A stretch of DNA of 43,134 nucleotides from CAZHFA01 sp964534945 (lineage in GTDB: Bacteria > Bdellovibrionota_C > UBA2361 > CAKMMH01), in contig CAZHSB010000007.1 of the NCBI GenBank assembly GCA_964534945.1, forward strand, positions 1 to 43,134, in the 5' to 3' direction. Made by a program: the position numbers and the translations under genes. This document shows positions 7,317 to 18,115 of this stretch, piece by piece (the first letter of the stretch is position 1; every line of letters starts with the position of its first letter). The notes under the pieces are model-generated. The model was not told where the DNA came from. It made no database searches and was given only the letters and a program-made list of their open reading frames with translations.

Positions 7317-10300
7317 ATGGTATCAGAAATCAAAACTAATCTTCGTCTTCGTCGCAGTTACTCAAAAATACCAGAAATTGCACAAGTTCCAAATTTAATA
7401 GCAGTTCAGGTTGAATCTTATAAAACTTTTTTACAAGCAGATGTTGATCCTGATAAAAGGAATGATATCGGATTACAAAAAGTTTTTAATTCTGTATTCC
7501 CAATAAAAGATTATAATGACACAGCAAGTTTAGAGTTTGTATCTTATGTGTTAGGAAAACCTAAGTACGATGTAGAGGAATGTGAAGCAAGAGGAATGAC
7601 ATGGTCTGCGCCTCTTAGGGTTACGGTTCGCTTGGCATTATGGGATGTTAATAGTGAAACGGGAGAAAGAAAGTTATCTTCATTAAAAGAGGATGTCGTA
7701 TATTTTGGCGAGCTTCCTTTAATGACAGAAAAAGGTACTTTTATGATAAATGGTACCGAAAGGGTTGTAGTAAGTCAGCTTCATAGGTCTCCTGGAGTGT
7801 TCTTTGCTAACGATGAAGGGAAGAGTCATGTTAGTGGAAAATTTTTATATTCTGCTAGAATAATCCCTTATCGTGGTTCTTGGCTTGATTTTGAATTTGA
7901 TATAAAAGATGTTTGCCATGTAAGAATCGATAGAAGAAGAAAACTTAATGCTACTGTAATTTTGCGTGCACTAGGAATGTCTGCTGATGATATATTAAGT
8001 TATTATTACAAAACAGAATCGGTTCAATTCAAGAAAAATGGTATCGTTATAAAAGAGTTTAAGCCAGATCAATTAGAAGGGCAAAAATCTTTTGCTGAAA
8101 TAAAGCAAGGACAAAAAGTTTTAGTAAGAAAAAGTGGAAAATTCAATAGGGCCATTATTCGTAGGTTAAAAGAAGCAGGAATAAAAGAAATCGAAATAGA
8201 TCCAGATTTAGTTTATGGAATGGTTTCTGCAGATACAATTATTCAAGCGCAAGAAGATGTAATAAATCCAGATACAGGAGAGGTTATTGTTGAAGACAAC
8301 GAGATTATCGTAGGTTGGAAAGATATAAAAGAGAAATTGGGGGCATTAGCTAACGAGCTTGATGAAACTGATTTTGCTGAAGTGTTAGATTGTTTTGAAG
8401 TTTTGGTTTGTGCAGGTGAGGAGTTTACACAAGATAAAATAAATTCTAAAGGTGATGTTGTTGAACAAGGATCTTTAAGTTATTTAAGAGAGTATGGAAT
8501 CGATAAGATAGAAGTTCTTTATCTTGATGACAATCATATAGGAGAGTCTTTGTGGAGAACATTAATCACGGATAAAATGGAACCTGAGCGTGATGATCTT
8601 TATGCAAAACTTACAGGTCAACCTATTGTTGATAGTTTAGTTGAAATTTATAGAAAGCTTCGCCCAGGAGATCCTCCAAGACCTGAAACAGCAAGCGCTA
8701 CTTTTAGAAATCTTTTCTTTAATTCTGACAGATATGATTTGTCTCAGATTGGTAGATATAAAATGAATCATAAGCTTTATATTTCTCAAGGCAAGGAAGC
8801 TCCACCAATTGAACAAGGTACTTTATCGGAGTCTGATATAAAAGAAACGATTGGTTATTTGTTAGAGCTTAAAAATTCAAATGATCCACTTCGTCATTCT
8901 GTTGATGATATTGATCACTTGGGGAATAGACGTGTACGTGCGGTTGGTGAGCTTGTAGAGAATCAATTTAGAATTGGGCTTGTGAGAATGGAGCGTGCTG
9001 TACGAGAAAGATTAGGTGTACAAGATTTGGCAACTCTTATTCCTCAAGATGTTGTTAATTATAAGCCTGTAGCTGCAGTACTAAAAGAATTTTTTGGTTC
9101 ATCACAACTTTCTCAATTTATGGATCAAACAAATCCGCTTTCTGAAATTACTCATAAGAGACGTTTGTCTGCATTGGGTCCTGGAGGTTTAACTCGTGAT
9201 AGAGCAGGATTTGAAGTTCGTGACGTTAACACAACTCACTACGGAAGAATTTGTCCTATTGAGACTCCAGAAGGTCAGAACATTGGACTTATCGCATCAT
9301 TTGCTTCTTATGCAAGAGTTAATGATTATGGATTTTTGGAAAGTCCGTATAGGGTTGTGAATGATAATCATCAAGTAACTTCTGATGTCGTTTATTTGTC
9401 AGCGTTGGAAGAAGAAAGAGAAATTATCGCTCAAGCAAGTGCAAAACTTGATAAGAATAATAAATTCGTAGATGAGCAAGTTGCTTGTAGAGGCAACCAA
9501 GAATATATGGTTGCAAATAGAGATGAGATTACAAAAATTGATGTAAGTCCAAGGCAGATTGTATCAGTTGCAGCATCGCTAATTCCTTTCTTGGAAAATG
9601 ATGATGCAAACAGAGCATTGATGGGATCTAACATGCAACGTCAAGCAGTTCCTTGTATGAGAAATATGGCACCGCTTATTGGTACAGGAATGGAGGGAAC
9701 TGTTGCAAGAGATTCTAAGGCAACAATTGCAGCAAAGAGAGCTGGTGAAGTTATGTTTGTTGATGCTGATAGAATTGTTATCAAATCAGATAAAATACAA
9801 GCAGGTGTTGCAGATTCTGGTGTGGATATATATGACTTAGTAAAATATCGCCGTTCAAACCAAAATACTTGCATAAATCAACGACCAATAGTTAGGGTTG
9901 GAGAAAAAATAAAAGATGGTGAGATTATTGCAGATGGTCCTGCTACTGATATGGCAGAGCTTGGACTTGGTCAAAATATGTTAATTGGTTTTATGCCTTG
10001 GAGTGGGTATAATTACGAGGACGCTATTTTGATTAATGAAAATTGTGTTAAGAGAGATATCTTTACATCTATTCATGTTGAGGAATTTGAATGCACTGCA
10101 AGAGATACAAAGCTTGGGCGCGAAGAAATCACAAGAGATATTCCAAACGTTGGAGATGAGGCATTAAAGGATCTTGATGAAACAGGAATTATTCGTGTTG
10201 GTGCAGTTGTAGCGCCAGGGGATATTCTAGTTGGAAAGATTACTCCAAAAAGTGAAACTCAATTAAGTCCAGAAGAAAAACTTTTAAGAGCAATTTTTGG

Positions 10301-11795
10301 AGAAAAAGCAGGGGAAGTTAGAGATACAAGCTTAAAAGCATCTCCAGGAGTCGAGGGAACAATTATTTCGACTCAAGTTTTCTCAAGAAAGGGAACTGAA
10401 AAAGACGAAAGAATGCTTGCTATTGAGAAGCGCGAAATTGAGAGATTGCAAAAAGATCAAGCTGATGAAATTGCAATTGTAAAAGATACAGCAATAAAAG
10501 AAATTGCAGGACTTGTTAGTGGCAAGAAAGCTCAAGTTAGAGTTTCTGATAAGAAAAAAGAGATTATTGAAAAAGGAGACACATTCACCCTTGATAATAT
10601 AAAGACAATACCTTTTGATTGTTTAAAAGATATTCAAGTCGACAATGATAAAGTTAATGAAAAATTAGCAAGCATCATAAAAGGAACAAGTGAGCTTATA
10701 GCAGGAAAAAAGAGTGAGCTTGATGATAAGATAAAGAAAGTAAAAGAAGGTGATGAGTTAGCTCCAGGAATTATCAAGATGGTTAAGGTGTATGTTGCCA
10801 TTAAGAGAAAAATTCAAGTTGGAGACAAACTTGCAGGACGTCATGGAAATAAGGGTGTGCTTTCTAAGGTTGTACCTCAAGAAGATATGCCTTTTATGGA
10901 AGACGGAACTCCAATGGATATTGTTTTAAATCCATTAGGTGTGCCATCACGTATGAACATAGGACAACTTCTTGAAACTCATTTAGGTATGGCTTGTTAT
11001 TCATTAGGAAGAAGATTAGGAGAGCTTCTAGAGAAAATAGAGGAACCTGTAAGTCATAGAGAACGAACGGATCTTGATGCGTCTCAGAAAAAAGAAGTTA
11101 TAGACAAGATGCGTTATTATCTAAAGGGAGCATTTCTTAATAGGACGTCATTGGATTTTGATGAAATAAGTGATGATGATATTGTTAAGATTGCAGAGAG
11201 AGAGCAGACAGGAATTCATATAGCAACTCCAGTTTTTGATTCTGCAAAGGAATCTGAGATCGTTGATTTCTTGAAGTTTACAGGTGTTGATGAATCTGGA
11301 AAAGTAACATTATATGACGGAAAAACAGGGGAACCTTTCAAGGAAAAAGTTACTGTTGGTGTGATGTACATGTTAAAGCTCGACCATTTAGTTGATAATA
11401 AGATTCATGCAAGATCAATAGGGCCTTACTCTCTTGTTACTCAACAACCGCTTGGTGGTAAAGCTCAATTTGGTGGTCAAAGGCTTGGAGAAATGGAAGT
11501 TTGGGCAATGGAAGCTTACGGTGCTGCATATGCACTTCAAGAATTTTTAACTGTAAAATCTGATGATGTAACAGGGCGTACAAGAATGTATGAATCCATC
11601 GTAAGAGGCGAACATGTTCTTGAACCAGGACTTCCTGAATCATTTAATGTAATGATAAAAGAGCTTCAATCTCTTGCTTTAAATGTTCAATTATTAGAGG
11701 ACAAAGATTCTGAAGAAGGAATCGATTTAAGCGAAGATGATGCAACTTCTAGCGCTGAAATTGGCGCCGATATTTTTAAAAGCCCAACAGCTTAA
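7317..11795 (+). CDS. rpoB: DNA-directed RNA polymerase subunit beta
   Basis: RpoB forms half of the polymerase active-site cleft and is the target of rifampicin. It is 1492 residues, long compared with about 1340 in E. coli. It starts with the RRSYSKIPEIAQVPNLI region, and the rifampicin region reads SSQLSQFMDQTNPLSEITHKRR with wild-type-like residues. Later signatures are GYNYEDAI, AGRHGNKG and the C-terminal QLLEDKDSEEG. There is a large insert between the EKLLRAIFGEKAGEV segment and AGRHGNKG, a proteobacterial-type feature. A further lengthened segment lies near residues 318-400, before the IEVLYLDDN stretch. It is separated from rplL by the attenuator hairpin and is followed by rpoC. Confidence 0.98.
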   Translation: MVSEIKTNLRLRRSYSKIPEIAQVPNLIAVQVESYKTFLQADVDPDKRNDIGLQKVFNSVFPIKDYNDTASLEFVSYVLGKPKYDVEECEARGMTWSAPLRVTVRLALWDVNSETGERKLSSLKEDVVYFGELPLMTEKGTFMINGTERVVVSQLHRSPGVFFANDEGKSHVSGKFLYSARIIPYRGSWLDFEFDIKDVCHVRIDRRRKLNATVILRALGMSADDILSYYYKTESVQFKKNGIVIKEFKPDQLEGQKSFAEIKQGQKVLVRKSGKFNRAIIRRLKEAGIKEIEIDPDLVYGMVSADTIIQAQEDVINPDTGEVIVEDNEIIVGWKDIKEKLGALANELDETDFAEVLDCFEVLVCAGEEFTQDKINSKGDVVEQGSLSYLREYGIDKIEVLYLDDNHIGESLWRTLITDKMEPERDDLYAKLTGQPIVDSLVEIYRKLRPGDPPRPETASATFRNLFFNSDRYDLSQIGRYKMNHKLYISQGKEAPPIEQGTLSESDIKETIGYLLELKNSNDPLRHSVDDIDHLGNRRVRAVGELVENQFRIGLVRMERAVRERLGVQDLATLIPQDVVNYKPVAAVLKEFFGSSQLSQFMDQTNPLSEITHKRRLSALGPGGLTRDRAGFEVRDVNTTHYGRICPIETPEGQNIGLIASFASYARVNDYGFLESPYRVVNDNHQVTSDVVYLSALEEEREIIAQASAKLDKNNKFVDEQVACRGNQEYMVANRDEITKIDVSPRQIVSVAASLIPFLENDDANRALMGSNMQRQAVPCMRNMAPLIGTGMEGTVARDSKATIAAKRAGEVMFVDADRIVIKSDKIQAGVADSGVDIYDLVKYRRSNQNTCINQRPIVRVGEKIKDGEIIADGPATDMAELGLGQNMLIGFMPWSGYNYEDAILINENCVKRDIFTSIHVEEFECTARDTKLGREEITRDIPNVGDEALKDLDETGIIRVGAVVAPGDILVGKITPKSETQLSPEEKLLRAIFGEKAGEVRDTSLKASPGVEGTIISTQVFSRKGTEKDERMLAIEKREIERLQKDQADEIAIVKDTAIKEIAGLVSGKKAQVRVSDKKKEIIEKGDTFTLDNIKTIPFDCLKDIQVDNDKVNEKLASIIKGTSELIAGKKSELDDKIKKVKEGDELAPGIIKMVKVYVAIKRKIQVGDKLAGRHGNKGVLSKVVPQEDMPFMEDGTPMDIVLNPLGVPSRMNIGQLLETHLGMACYSLGRRLGELLEKIEEPVSHRERTDLDASQKKEVIDKMRYYLKGAFLNRTSLDFDEISDDDIVKIAEREQTGIHIATPVFDSAKESEIVDFLKFTGVDESGKVTLYDGKTGEPFKEKVTVGVMYMLKLDHLVDNKIHARSIGPYSLVTQQPLGGKAQFGGQRLGEMEVWAMEAYGAAYALQEFLTVKSDDVTGRTRMYESIVRGEHVLEPGLPESFNVMIKELQSLALNVQLLEDKDSEEGIDLSEDDATSSAEIGADIFKSPTA

Positions 11796-11810
11796 GAAAT
11801 GAGTCCTGTA

Positions 11811-11848
11811 AAAAGGCATATTGGAAAGAAATTTTTGGTATGTCTTTT
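11811..11848 (+). terminator. Hairpin between rpoB and rpoC
   Basis: AAAAGGCATA (11811-11820) pairs with TATGTCTTTT (11839-11848), ten positions with one G-U, around an 18-base loop. The T residues are within the 3' arm. Because rpoC should be co-expressed with rpoB, this is more likely an RNA processing or stability element than a full stop. Confidence 0.35.
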
Positions 11849-11910
11849 TATGGCGAGTTAGAGATATAAAAAAATTTTAATTTTTAATTATTTTATAAAA
11901 GAGACAGACA

Positions 11911-14900
11911 ATGGCAATAGATGATCTTTTTAGTTTATTTGAAAAACCAAAAAATCCAGTAAGATTTAATGCATTAAAAATATCATTAGCAGATCCCGAG
12001 GCTATTAGAGGGTGGTCTTATGGTGAGGTAACAAAACCAGAGACAATCAACTATAGAACTTTAAAGCCTGAGAGAGATGGACTTTTTTGTGCTAAAATTT
12101 TTGGTCCAGTGAAAGATTATGAATGTATTTGTGGAAAGTATAAGCGTCTTCGTCATAGAGGTGTTGTTTGCGAAAAATGTGGTGTTGAGGTTATCCAATC
12201 TAAAGTAAGAAGAGAAAGAATGGGCCATATTGAGCTTGCTTGTCCCGTCGCTCATATTTGGTTCTTAAAAAGTTTACCATCAAGAATTGGTACAATTTTG
12301 GATATTACTTTACGAGACCTTGAAAGAGTTTTATATTTTGAGGCTTACATCGTTACAGATCCTGCAGATTCTCAATATGAAGTAGGAGAGCTACTAACGG
12401 AAAAAGAATATAGAGTAGCAAAAGCAGAGTTTGGTTCTGATTTTGAAGCAGGAATGGGGGCTGATACAATTCAAAAGATGCTTCAAGATTTGAATTTAGA
12501 AGATCTTCAAACTCAATTAAAGAAAGATTTTTCATCTACAAATTCTGATGCTAAAAAGAAAAAAATTACAAAAAGATTAAAAGTTGTAACAGCTTTTTTA
12601 AACGCAAATAATAGGCCAGAATGGATGATATTAAATGTTGTCCCTGTTATTCCACCAGATTTGCGTCCATTAGTTCCACTTGATGGAGGACGATTCGCAA
12701 CAAGTGATCTAAATGATTTATACAGAAGAGTTATTAATAGAAATAATCGTTTGAAAAGATTGTTGGAATTAAATGCTCCAGATATTATTATTCATAATGA
12801 AAAAAGAATGCTTCAAGAATCTGTTGATGCACTTTTTGATAATGGAAGAAGAGGAAGAACAGTCACTGGACCTAATAAGAGACCATTAAAATCATTAAGT
12901 GATATGCTAAAGGGTAAGAATGGACGTTTCCGTCAAAACCTTTTAGGAAAACGTGTTGATTATTCTGGACGTTCTGTAATTGTTGCAGGGCCAGAATTAA
13001 GATTGTATCAATGCGGACTTCCAAAAAAGATGGCGTTAGAATTATTTAAACCGTTTATCTATAATAAGCTTGAAGAAAAGGGATATGTTACTACGATAAA
13101 ATCTGCTAAGAAAATGGTAGAAAAGGAGCGTTCAGTAGTTTGGGATATTTTAGAAGATGTTATTAAGGAACATCCAGTATTATTAAACAGAGCGCCAACA
13201 CTTCATAGACTTGGTATTCAAGCTTTCGAACCAAATTTGATTGAAGGAAAAGCAATTCAACTTCACCCACTTGTTTGTGCAGCATTTAATGCTGACTTTG
13301 ATGGTGACCAAATGGCCGTTCATCTTCCATTATCAGTAGAAGCACAAGTTGAAGCTAGAGTTCTTATGATGTCAACAAATAATATTTTAAAGCCTGCCGA
13401 TGGAAGACCTGTAATTGTTCCATCTCAAGATATGGTTTTAGGACTTTATTACATGACAAGAGAGCGTCCTTTTGCGAAAGGTGAAGGGAAAGCATTCTTT
13501 AATACAGACGAAGTATTGATGGCTTGGGATGCGAAAGAAATTGATTTGCAGGCTAAAATAAAGGTAAGAATAGAAGACAGTTTGCAAGAAACAACAGTTG
13601 GACGAGCATTACTTTATCATTATTTACCAAAAGTATTGCCTTTTTCTAGTATTAATAAAGTTATGAAGAAAAAGCAAATTGGAAATTTAATTGATGAGGC
13701 ATTCCGTCTTTCAGGAAATAAGGCAACAGTTCTTTTGGCAGATAAGCTAAAGGATGTTGGCTATAGATTTGCGACCCTTGCTGGAATTTCAATTGGTATT
13801 AAAGATATGATTATTCCTGATGCAAAGAAGACATTGCTTGCAGAAGCCGAGGGAAAAGTTGCTGCTGTTGAGGGGCAATATCAAGAAGGTTTAATCACTG
13901 CAGGTGAAAGATCAAATAAGGTTATTGATATTTGGTCTGAGGTCGGTGATAGAATTGGCGAAGAGTTGATGAATAATATTTCTACTGAACAATTTGTTAA
14001 TCCAAAAACTGGTGAAAAGAAGACGGCAGATGCATTTAATTCAGTTTATATTATGGCTGACTCTGGAGCGAGAGGATCAAGTGCGCAGATTCGTCAGTTG
14101 GCTGGTATGAGAGGATTGATGGCAAAACCAGATGGCTCGATTATTGAGCAACCAATTAAAGCAAATTTGCGTGAAGGGCTAGATGTTCTTCAATACTTTG
14201 AATCAACACACGGTGCGAGAAAAGGTTTGGCCGATACTGCGTTAAAGACAGCAAACTCTGGTTATTTAACTCGTAAGTTGGTTGATGTTGCTCAAGATTG
14301 TATCGTTACTCAACATGATTGTGGCACAACAAATGGTGTTGAGATTTCTGCGCTTATAGAAGGTGGAGAGGAGATTGAGTCTTTAGCTAATCGTGTCCTT
14401 GGTAGAGTAACGGCAGAAGATATTATTGATCCAATAACAAATGAAGTGTTAATCCCTAGAAATACATTAATTGACGAAGCTAAATCTCAAATTTTGGCAC
14501 ATTCTGGAATTGATACAATAACGGTTCGATCAGTACTAACTTGCGAAACGGATCATGGTTGTTGTTCGTTATGCTATGGTAGAGATTTGGCGAGAGGACA
14601 TTTAGTTAATATTGGAGAAGCTGTCGGGGTTATAGCGGCACAGTCTATTGGTGAACCAGGAACACAGTTAACAATGAGAACGTTCCACGTCGGAGGTACT
14701 GCGAGTGTTGGTAGAACTGAGCAGACATCATTGGAATCAAAATATGATGGTACTGTTAAAATTTTAGAACCAAAATTTGCAGAAAGAAAAGATGGTACAT
14801 ATGTTGTGATGAGTAGGAAAACGGAGCTTTTAATTATTGATGAACAAGATGGTCGTGAACGTGAAAGATATAAATTAGTTTATGGAACGCGTTTACGCGT

Positions 14901-16041
14901 TAAAGATGGTCAAAAGATTAAAGCTGGTACATTGCTTGCTGAATGGGATCCATTTAGTTTACCAATTCTTTCTGAGATATCTGGGCGTGTTGAATGGCAA
15001 GATATCAACGAACAAACTATGGAAGAACGTGCTGATGAAAGAACGGGTTTTGTAGAAAGGGAAATCATTCAAGCTAAAGATAGGGCAAAAGATTTGCGTC
15101 CTAGAATAGTTATCCATGGTGAAAATGGTGAAACAAAAGTTTATAGTTTGCCAGTGGCTATTCGTATTACAGTTGAGCATAATGCTGAAATTGAAGCAGG
15201 TGACGCAATTGCTAAAAGAGAAAGAGCTACGACAAAGACTAAAGATATCACGGGTGGTCTTCCAAGGGTTGTTGAGCTTTTCGAAGCAAGACGTCCAAAA
15301 GATCCTGCACAAGTTTCTGAAGTCGATGGTATCGTCGATTTTGGGGAAGATATTCGTGGAAAGAGAAGATTGATTGTTACACCAGAATATGGTGAATCAA
15401 AAGAATATTTAATTTCTAAGAATAAACATATTGCTGTTCAAAAAGGTGATTTTGTAAGAGCAGGAGAAGCTTTAACAGATGGTGCTATTGATCCGCATGA
15501 TATTTTGAGTATTGAGGGAATTAGATCATTAGCAAATTATCTTGTAAATGAAGTTCAAGAAATTTATCGTTTGCAAGGTGTTAGAATTGATGATAAGCAC
15601 GTTGAAGTTATCATCTCTCAAATGTTAAGAAGGGTAACTGTTGTAGATCCAGGAGATAGCAAATTACTTATTGGCGAATCTGTCGAAAAATGGAATATTA
15701 TAAATTTAAATCAAGAGTTAATTGCTCAGAATTTAAAGCCTGCGACTTATGAACCATTATTACTTGGTATTACGAAGGCAGCACTTTCTACAGAATCATT
15801 TATCTCTGCGGCAAGCTTCCAAGAAACTACAAAAGTTTTGACAGATGCGGCAGTATCTGGGAAAGTAGATACATTAAGAGGCCTAAAGGAAAATGTGATT
15901 ATGGGACGATTGATTCCTGCGGGATCTGGTGCTACTAAGTATGCTTTTGATGAGATAAAAGTAAAAGAAGAAGAGAAAACTCAAGAGGCAGATATTTTTA
16001 TTGGCCAATCTTCAATTGAATCTTTAGCAGGACTTTTATAA
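11911..16041 (+). CDS. rpoC: DNA-directed RNA polymerase subunit beta'
   Basis: RpoC carries the catalytic Mg-binding loop and most of the clamp. It is 1376 residues, close to proteobacterial lengths. The N-terminal zinc site reads CICGKYKRLRHRGVVCEKCG. The lid and rudder region includes GRRGRTVTG, and the catalytic motif is NADFDGDQMAVH. The bridge helix and trigger loop fall around GLMAKPDGSIIEQPI and TQLTMRTFHVGG, and a second Cys cluster is CETDHGCCSLC. The gene is 115 bases after rpoB and is followed by an intrinsic terminator, so it probably ends the operon. Confidence 0.98.
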   Translation: MAIDDLFSLFEKPKNPVRFNALKISLADPEAIRGWSYGEVTKPETINYRTLKPERDGLFCAKIFGPVKDYECICGKYKRLRHRGVVCEKCGVEVIQSKVRRERMGHIELACPVAHIWFLKSLPSRIGTILDITLRDLERVLYFEAYIVTDPADSQYEVGELLTEKEYRVAKAEFGSDFEAGMGADTIQKMLQDLNLEDLQTQLKKDFSSTNSDAKKKKITKRLKVVTAFLNANNRPEWMILNVVPVIPPDLRPLVPLDGGRFATSDLNDLYRRVINRNNRLKRLLELNAPDIIIHNEKRMLQESVDALFDNGRRGRTVTGPNKRPLKSLSDMLKGKNGRFRQNLLGKRVDYSGRSVIVAGPELRLYQCGLPKKMALELFKPFIYNKLEEKGYVTTIKSAKKMVEKERSVVWDILEDVIKEHPVLLNRAPTLHRLGIQAFEPNLIEGKAIQLHPLVCAAFNADFDGDQMAVHLPLSVEAQVEARVLMMSTNNILKPADGRPVIVPSQDMVLGLYYMTRERPFAKGEGKAFFNTDEVLMAWDAKEIDLQAKIKVRIEDSLQETTVGRALLYHYLPKVLPFSSINKVMKKKQIGNLIDEAFRLSGNKATVLLADKLKDVGYRFATLAGISIGIKDMIIPDAKKTLLAEAEGKVAAVEGQYQEGLITAGERSNKVIDIWSEVGDRIGEELMNNISTEQFVNPKTGEKKTADAFNSVYIMADSGARGSSAQIRQLAGMRGLMAKPDGSIIEQPIKANLREGLDVLQYFESTHGARKGLADTALKTANSGYLTRKLVDVAQDCIVTQHDCGTTNGVEISALIEGGEEIESLANRVLGRVTAEDIIDPITNEVLIPRNTLIDEAKSQILAHSGIDTITVRSVLTCETDHGCCSLCYGRDLARGHLVNIGEAVGVIAAQSIGEPGTQLTMRTFHVGGTASVGRTEQTSLESKYDGTVKILEPKFAERKDGTYVVMSRKTELLIIDEQDGRERERYKLVYGTRLRVKDGQKIKAGTLLAEWDPFSLPILSEISGRVEWQDINEQTMEERADERTGFVEREIIQAKDRAKDLRPRIVIHGENGETKVYSLPVAIRITVEHNAEIEAGDAIAKRERATTKTKDITGGLPRVVELFEARRPKDPAQVSEVDGIVDFGEDIRGKRRLIVTPEYGESKEYLISKNKHIAVQKGDFVRAGEALTDGAIDPHDILSIEGIRSLANYLVNEVQEIYRLQGVRIDDKHVEVIISQMLRRVTVVDPGDSKLLIGESVEKWNIINLNQELIAQNLKPATYEPLLLGITKAALSTESFISAASFQETTKVLTDAAVSGKVDTLRGLKENVIMGRLIPAGSGATKYAFDEIKVKEEEKTQEADIFIGQSSIESLAGLL

Positions 16042-16086
16042 GCTCGAAAACTTTAATTCTAGGTATAAAATTGAAGTTTTTAATAG

Positions 16087-16123
16087 AAAGGGGAAGGGAT
16101 TTTTAAAATTCTTTCCCTTTTTG
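16087..16123 (+). terminator. Intrinsic terminator after rpoC
   Basis: AAGGGA (16094-16099) pairs with TCCCTT inside TTTCCCTTTTT, and TTTT/AAAA pairing near the loop extends the stem with a bulge. The stem runs straight into TTTTTG. It lies 46 bases after the rpoC stop and closes the operon. Confidence 0.7.
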
Positions 16124-16274
16124 TTTATAAATAACCACTTGTATTTTTTAGAAAAAATTTTTAAATTAACAATAAACAAATTCCTTAAGTTTTAGGTGTA
16201 AAAGTTCCGAAAATATATATAGTTGTTGTTTTATTTTAATTTTTAGATGTAAAGATTTTTTATTGAGCCTATAA

Positions 16275-17969
16275 ATGGTTGATACTTTACTGGAACCAAA
16301 TAAAGATATTTTAAAAAAAATATATCATCATGTTGCCACAGATGTTGGTATTCAACGAGATAATAATCAAGACAATTTTGTAATCGTAAATGGAAAAAAT
16401 TTTAAACTTTATGTTGTATGCGATGGTATGGGGGGAGTTGATGGTGGGGAAATTGCATCGAAACTTGTTGTCTCATATATAGAGGATTGTTTATCTGGAA
16501 AAGAAGTTAAAAATATAGATAAAATAGTTGAAGTTGTAATAGAAGCAAATAAAGTAGTTTTCAATTATGGAATGAAACATCAAGAAGTTAAGGGACTTGG
16601 CACAACCATTACGGCTATGTTTGTCACTCAAAGAGGCTCTTGGGTTTTAAATGTTGGGGATTCAAGAATTTACAAAATAGTTGATAGTTCAATAAATCAA
16701 ATAACTGAAGATAATACTATAATTAATGAGCTTGTAAAATCTGGGGCAGTTACAAATGAAAATGTAAAAGAACATCCGATAACACATATGTTAACACGAA
16801 CAGTTGGTCAAGGGAAAAATTTGGAAGTTGATACTAAGCGAATAGGATTTTTAAATGCAAATGAAAAATATCTTTTATGTTCCGATGGCCTTTATAATAT
16901 GATTTCAAATGATGATATTTTATTATTTATTGAGCAATATTCTCCAGATAATGTTGTTAAAAAACTTATAGATAAAGCGAATCAAAATGGTGGTGTAGAT
17001 AATATTACTGTGATGGTTATTGGTGTCAATGAAAAAATTATACAAGAAGAAGTCAAAGAAGATATAATGATTGAATCTAGGAAAATTTCTGAGGGCTTAA
17101 ATATAGATGAATTACAAAGTCAGTTTAAGAAAGATAAAGAATTTATAGGTAAAGATGTTAATATTAAGAGCAATGAATCTAAAAAAATAAAGTTTACTAC
17201 ATATTTTTTAATCTTGTTTTCGTTATTAATTTTATTGTCTTTTAAAATATTTTCTGGAGAATCAAAGGAAGAAAAATTTTCTGTCATAGATAAAGATGAA
17301 GAGTTTGTGGAAGAAATTGGTAAGATAGAGGTAAAAGATGAAAGAAGAAATATAAAAATAAAGCTTTTTTCTAGAAAAGCTAATAGCAAAGATGATAGCT
17401 TATTACAAATATATGCAGAACAAGAGAGAGAGTCGTATAATAAATTATTAGAGATTATTGATTCCAATGAGCAGATAGATGACAAGGATTTGCAAAATGA
17501 GATAGAGAACGAAAATAATAATATTACCATTTTAGGTAGTGAAATAAACGAAATATTAGAAAATTTAAAAGCATTAGCAAAATATAATGGAGAAAATTTG
17601 ATAAAAGTTGGTAGAGAATTATCAAGAGAGAGTCAAGGTGTAAAAGACGCAAATGATGATTTTATAAAATTTTCTTATGAACTTATAAATGAAAGCAATA
17701 CATATTCTCAAGAAAAATATGAAGAAATAAAAGATAATAAATTAGATTTATTAGAAAAAGAAATTAAAGATTTTGTCAATGATAGGTCAAAAGAGTTGAA
17801 TGAACAACTTTTTATAAAACAGCTAGAAAAAGAATTTAGAAAATCATTTCTTTCAATTTTAAATTTAAAACAAGAGTTAATAAATCTTCGTTCAGAGGGT
17901 AATCAAGAAAAGATTTTAAATTTTAGATCCAAAGTAGAAATGTTAAAACAACGAAACGACACAAAATAA
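16275..17969 (+). CDS. Membrane-anchored PP2C-type Ser/Thr phosphatase
   Basis: The N-terminal domain (about residues 18-255) is a complete PP2C phosphatase: RDNNQDNF with D33, CDGMGG with D50, GLGTTITAM, NVGDSRIYKI, LCSDGLYNM and GGVDNITVM. All metal-binding aspartates are in place, so it should remove phosphate from Ser/Thr of cytoplasmic proteins. A single membrane helix follows at about 305-328 (TTYFLILFSLLILLSFKIF). After it come about 230 residues of Glu/Lys/Asn-rich helical, probably coiled-coil sequence that would lie outside the membrane. Its likely opponent is the Ser/Thr kinase at 20232-21503; this pairing is inferred from proximity. The role of the outer part is unknown. The start codon lacks a strong ribosome site. 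Confidence 0.9.
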   Translation: MVDTLLEPNKDILKKIYHHVATDVGIQRDNNQDNFVIVNGKNFKLYVVCDGMGGVDGGEIASKLVVSYIEDCLSGKEVKNIDKIVEVVIEANKVVFNYGMKHQEVKGLGTTITAMFVTQRGSWVLNVGDSRIYKIVDSSINQITEDNTIINELVKSGAVTNENVKEHPITHMLTRTVGQGKNLEVDTKRIGFLNANEKYLLCSDGLYNMISNDDILLFIEQYSPDNVVKKLIDKANQNGGVDNITVMVIGVNEKIIQEEVKEDIMIESRKISEGLNIDELQSQFKKDKEFIGKDVNIKSNESKKIKFTTYFLILFSLLILLSFKIFSGESKEEKFSVIDKDEEFVEEIGKIEVKDERRNIKIKLFSRKANSKDDSLLQIYAEQERESYNKLLEIIDSNEQIDDKDLQNEIENENNNITILGSEINEILENLKALAKYNGENLIKVGRELSRESQGVKDANDDFIKFSYELINESNTYSQEKYEEIKDNKLDLLEKEIKDFVNDRSKELNEQLFIKQLEKEFRKSFLSILNLKQELINLRSEGNQEKILNFRSKVEMLKQRNDTK

Positions 17970-18115
17970 TGTAGAATTCTGAATGCATTATTTGTGAAGA
18001 GCAAAGATCGATAGATAAAACAATATAAAAAAAGAGAAGAAAATGCTTTTTTTTGGGGAAGACATATCTTTCTTTCTTCCTGATTTCCGTAGTTAGACAC
18101 TTTTTTTATAAGTTA

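Noticed and set aside
15116..15373. Short frame inside rpoC
   Set aside because: It is fully contained in rpoC in another frame and shows no family features.
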